Shown: positions 60,876 to 64,000 of the stretch, piece after piece
How positions within the stretch are numbered: position 1 is the first letter of the stretch
Layout of the letters: every line of letters starts with the position of its first letter
Assembly (NCBI RefSeq): GCF_000150955.2
Contig: NC_011669.1
Coordinates: 697,667-761,666 of the forward strand
DNA length: 64,000 nucleotides
Reading direction: 5' to 3'
Source: Phaeodactylum tricornutum CCAP 1055/1
Lineage: Eukaryota; Bacillariophyta; Bacillariophyceae; Surirellales; Neidiaceae
Position numbers and translations under genes: made by a program
Notes under the pieces: model-generated
What the model was told of the DNA's origin: nothing
What the model saw: only the letters and a program-made list of their open reading frames with translations
The model's database searches: none

Positions 60876-62036
60876 ATGGAAACTGAACAATCGAGAAAAC
60901 CGCGAATTTCTAAGAATAGCAAAGTTCTTCGGGTTGATACGCAAGAAGATGGGAGCCATCTTCCTTCCACTCCACGCACGAGTCGCTCGACACCGGATTC
61001 GGTAGCGGGGTCGGTGATTACAACGGATATTCGCAACACGAGCGACATTCGCTCTCCGGGGCAGAAAAAAACACCAATGGCCGCGACAATGATGGCGACA
61101 CCCGATTTTATTACCCAAACGGATCGGTATGGAAACGCGGTAACGCCGCGATCCGAAAACGCAATTCAGAGTGCCCGCAAAGAGCATCCATCGGCTCCCA
61201 AACCTCATTTGCACGTCGACAGGAATGGAAAATTGTCAGCGAATGATGACGAGATGGAAGGTTGCACGGAAGCGTTTTTCGACACTCTGCGAATTATGTG
61301 CTGCTGTTTAGACCCTGACGACAGCCCTACGCAGGCGTCGAAATCATCTTCCGTTCCCGATGTGCCAGCTTTAAAAGAAGAGCAATCAGGATTACTACCG
61401 ACTCTTCATCCGGACGATCGCGGGAAAAAGTGCCTTGTTTTGGATTTGGATGAGACTCTGGTGCATTCTAGTTTCCGGGCAGTTCCTGGTGCTGATTTTG
61501 TGATTCCTGTACAGGTAATTTTGTCTAGTTAGCGCTGAAAGGTCAACGGCTGGGACCGTTCTCTAATCGCTCTTGTTTCATTACAGATCGAAGATGTTGT
61601 ACATTTTGTATACGTTGCGAAAAGACCTGGCGTTGACGAGTTCCTGATCGAGATGGCAAAGCACTACGAGATTGTCATCTACACTGCCAGCCTCAACAAG
61701 TACGCCGATCCGTTATTAGATCTATTGGATCCCCATCAAACGATTCGTATGCGTTTATTTCGTGAATCTTGTGTTTACTACGAAGGAAGCTATGTCAAGG
61801 ACTTGTCTTTACTGGATCGTGATTTGTCCCAAGCAATCATCATTGACAATTCTCCCAATTCATACGTCTTCCACCCGGAAAACGCTATTGATTGTTCTTC
61901 ATTCATTGACGATCCGAGAGATAGAGAACTCGACCAGATTTCAGCCTTTCTCAAGGGGATCAAGGACGTCAAAGATGTCCGTGGCGTTGCACCTCGCTGG
62001 CGCGACTGGCCTGATGTGGCTATTGAGGAGCAATGA
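60876..62036 (+). CDS. SCP/FCP1-family CTD phosphatase
   Basis: Two exons, 60876-61514 and 61587-62036, with a 72-bp intron (GTAATTTT...TTACAG), encode 362 residues from the first in-frame ATG. Residues 1-170 are disordered, basic and Ser/Thr/Pro-rich, as in animal SCPs. The catalytic domain starts GKKCLVLDLDETLVHSSFRA; DLDET is the D-x-D-x-T/V motif whose first Asp is phosphorylated. Then come VAKRPGVDEFLIEMAKHYEI VIYTASLNKYADPLLDLLDP (broken here), YEGSYVKDLSLLDRDLSQAI and IIDNSPNSYVFHPENAI. The family removes phosphate from serines, typically Ser5 of the RNA polymerase II tail or SMAD-like proteins. A CC pair (IMCCCLDP) before the domain resembles the palmitoylation site of human SCPs. An upstream exon is possible. 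Confidence 0.9.
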
Positions 62037-62475
62037 CACTGTGACCAGTGTCGTGCGTTCCAGCATCCAGGTCTAAACGAATAAAGTGTTTACCATGGAA
62101 TTTACTATAGGCACTCTCGTTTGAACCAACCAAGGCTTGCTGCGCTTTGGCTTGAAAGTATTGCTCTCTAGACAAAGGTATTTCAGATCGCAGTCTTTCT
62201 TGAGCCGTTGGAGGGAAACTTTACAGATAATTAGTTTTACAGTTAGTTGCAAACCTTGTTTCACAAAGTCAAGGTGGGAATCTGAACGAGAGAAGGCCAG
62301 ACGGTGCGAAAAGGTGGAAAACGTAGAAACTCACAATCCATTAGCTCACGTGTGCGAAGCGGTTACACAACACCGGCGTCAAAGTTGTGGGCGTTGGACA
62401 AACGATAGCTGGAGGCTTTAAAGGCATCGTGTTCAATATTCTTCCAAGAGCGTTTTTTTTAAGGACAAGGGAAAT
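62037..62475. other. intergenic, no gene seen
   Basis: Lies between two plus-strand genes. It contains one TTTTACAGTTAG motif (62235-62246). No supported gene. Confidence 0.5.
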
Positions 62476-64000
62476 ATGAAGGGGTTGTTGATGCTGGCGT
62501 TGGCTCTGTGGTTTACGAGCAACGATGCCGTCGAGGGGCAGAATCGCTTTGCGAAATTGTTCAAAATGAATGCAGAGGAACGAAGAAACACTCCAGGTGC
62601 AGCGCGTAGTAATCAACCGGAAGTGTCTTGCATTGGACCTGAGAAGCTCGATATTATTACAGAAGAACTTCGAGCGTCCGAGAAAGCACGAGATATAGCC
62701 GTCAATGAATTAGCGACCGAACGTGAAAAAGTTGAGCAGTTGAAAGCGGACGTGATCGAGTTGAGAAAAGACGCCAATTTGCGATTGGAACAAATGTCCC
62801 GGTCGTCCGAGTCGGCACAGCGAGTTTCTGCCGCTCAGGAAGCCCTATCAAAACGAATATCAGAAATGCAGGTGAAAACAAACCGGGAAGTTGAAATGCT
62901 TAAGGAGTCTCTGGGGAAACGAGACGAAGAGCTCAAGGCGGCCGAACGAACCCATAACGAGCTAACCAAGCGCCACAAGGCTGAAGTTGAGGAAGAGATG
63001 ACGAAAATAAACGAAAAGTGGAAAGGTAAAATTGAAGAACTTGAGCTTGTTTTAAAGAGAAAGATAGAAGCTGCCGATGAACAGTGCCAGGTTTCTGCGC
63101 ATCAAGGAATCGACGAAAAGCTTCAGAACGAAAATGACCTGTTATCAGACGAGCGGAAAAGGGCCAAATCATTGGAACAAGATCTCGCTGTGCTAGCCGG
63201 AGAACAGCGTGTATTACAACAAATGTACAGCAAGCTTGAGTTGAAGTATGAAGCAAAACTGACAGAAACCGACGAGGAAAAATCTGCTTACTTTCGGAAA
63301 AGTCTTGACGAAGAAGTAGCAAAACAGGTTGATCAAATCACGACGAAACTTCAATCCCAAATAGCAGCAGTGAAAGATGAACGGGATTCGTTCGTGAGTG
63401 AGATGAAGCAAAAGCTTGACTCTGATCACTTTACGCTCATCGAAAGCAAAGAGCGAGAAATGGCCGACTTCAAGCGGGGCATGGAGGCGAAAGTCGCTCA
63501 AGTGAATGAAGAAAAGCTATCGCTGGCGAATCGTTTTGACTCAAAAACGGGTGAAATAGAGGCTAAATGGCAAAAGGCTTTCCAGTCTTTAAGAAAAGAA
63601 CATGAGGAGAGCGTAAAAAGTGCTGAATCTAGCGCTAAGAAAGCGCTGGATGAATTACGAAGAAAGACCGAAATCGACACAAAAAGAGTCACCGATTCAT
63701 TGCAGCAAGACTTTGAGAGTCAAAAGCAAGTACTTAATGAAAGAATCAATACGCTTGCAACTGCCGAAAGAGCACACAACGAGGCTGTAAAGGTAAGGAT
63801 GCTCACGTTGAAAATAGACGGTTTGAGGTTCATTGCCAACTCTTCCTCAATCAATCTTGCACAGGACGCTGAATTTTGGAAGAGAAGTTTCAACCAAAGG
63901 TCGTATCTCAATACAACACACATTGGATCCGATGCTTTGGATTTCGCAACAAAATTGAAGGTTCAGGCTTCCGAAAAAGCTGCAATTGTGAGAGAAACGG
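62476..64000 (+). CDS. long coiled-coil protein with signal peptide, 3' partial
   Basis: From the ATG at 62476 the frame is open without a stop for 439 codons to 63792. A 72-bp intron (63793-63864, GTAAGGAT...TGCACAG) follows, then exon 2 (63865 on) runs off the right edge. Residues 1-21 (MKGLLMLALALWFTSNDAVE) form a signal peptide. Residues 60-440 are an almost unbroken coiled coil with dense Glu, Lys and Leu heptads, for example EKLDIITEELRASEKARDIA. Exon 2 reads DAEFWKRSFNQRSYLNTTHI GSDALDFATKLK (broken). So a long rod enters the secretory route. It may be a secreted, endomembrane or plastid-periphery tether. No family name can be given from the visible part. Confidence 0.7.
   Translation, partial: MKGLLMLALALWFTSNDAVEGQNRFAKLFKMNAEERRNTPGAARSNQPEVSCIGPEKLDIITEELRASEKARDIAVNELATEREKVEQLKADVIELRKDANLRLEQMSRSSESAQRVSAAQEALSKRISEMQVKTNREVEMLKESLGKRDEELKAAERTHNELTKRHKAEVEEEMTKINEKWKGKIEELELVLKRKIEAADEQCQVSAHQGIDEKLQNENDLLSDERKRAKSLEQDLAVLAGEQRVLQQMYSKLELKYEAKLTETDEEKSAYFRKSLDEEVAKQVDQITTKLQSQIAAVKDERDSFVSEMKQKLDSDHFTLIESKEREMADFKRGMEAKVAQVNEEKLSLANRFDSKTGEIEAKWQKAFQSLRKEHEESVKSAESSAKKALDELRRKTEIDTKRVTDSLQQDFESQKQVLNERINTLATAERAHNEAVKVRMLTLKIDGLRFIANSSSINLAQDAEFWKRSFNQRSYLNTTHIGSDALDFATKLKVQASEKAAIVRET

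Overview
This window is nuclear DNA from a photosynthetic eukaryote with a complex red plastid, most likely a pennate diatom close to Phaeodactylum tricornutum. Genes are compact and sit on both strands. Most have no intron or one to six short ones (about 70-200 bp, GTAAGT-like donors, CAG acceptors). Several proteins start with a signal peptide followed by an ASAF-like Phe motif, the plastid targeting signature of these algae. Two proteins with DUF6824, a domain I know mainly from diatoms, are also present. Base composition looks uniform. I see no transposon, retroelement, viral remnant, CRISPR array, rRNA or tRNA gene. There is one 50-N assembly gap (54408-54457).

Layout. 1-7.9 kb: 3' end of a DUF2358-like gene, a nitroreductase-like gene, a protein phosphatase inhibitor-2 gene, a proline-rich membrane-tailed protein, MsrA and eIF6. 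8-12 kb: F-box protein, a basic nuclear-type protein and a small mitochondrial protein (possible mL40). 13.5-17.7 kb: a seven-exon FIG4 phosphoinositide phosphatase. 18-25 kb: DUF6824 protein, a small candidate plastid protein, plastid phosphatidylglycerophosphate synthase, SmD3 and LAMTOR3/MP1. 25-32 kb: coiled-coil/GOLD protein, plastid Rossmann protein, a Derlin with signal peptide, a plastid DUF2993 protein and a sulfotransferase-like gene with a frame break. 32-41 kb: SPCA/PMR1-type Ca2+/Mn2+ pump, a plastid protein of unknown function and asparaginyl-tRNA synthetase. 41.8-50.5 kb: a thioredoxin-fold-like gene beside a decayed partial copy, organellar IF-2 (frame break), organellar methionine aminopeptidase, a double-DUF6824 protein and a proteasome alpha subunit with a signal peptide. 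51-64 kb: a plastid Rdx-family protein without its redox motif, a Ser/Arg-rich protein, a mutarotase-like membrane protein cut by the gap, SEC23, a secreted protein, an SCP-type phosphatase and the start of a long coiled-coil protein.

How the genes relate. There is no operon logic, but themes recur. Plastid biogenesis: PGP synthase, Rossmann, DUF2993 and Rdx proteins. Endomembrane function: FIG4, LAMTOR3, SPCA pump, SEC23 and a GOLD protein. Organellar protein synthesis: IF-2, MAP and a possible mitoribosomal protein. Most notable are a Derlin and a 20S proteasome alpha-type subunit that both carry N-terminal signal peptides. These fit the periplastidial compartment (the relict red-algal cytoplasm), where diatoms run the ERAD-derived SELMA importer.
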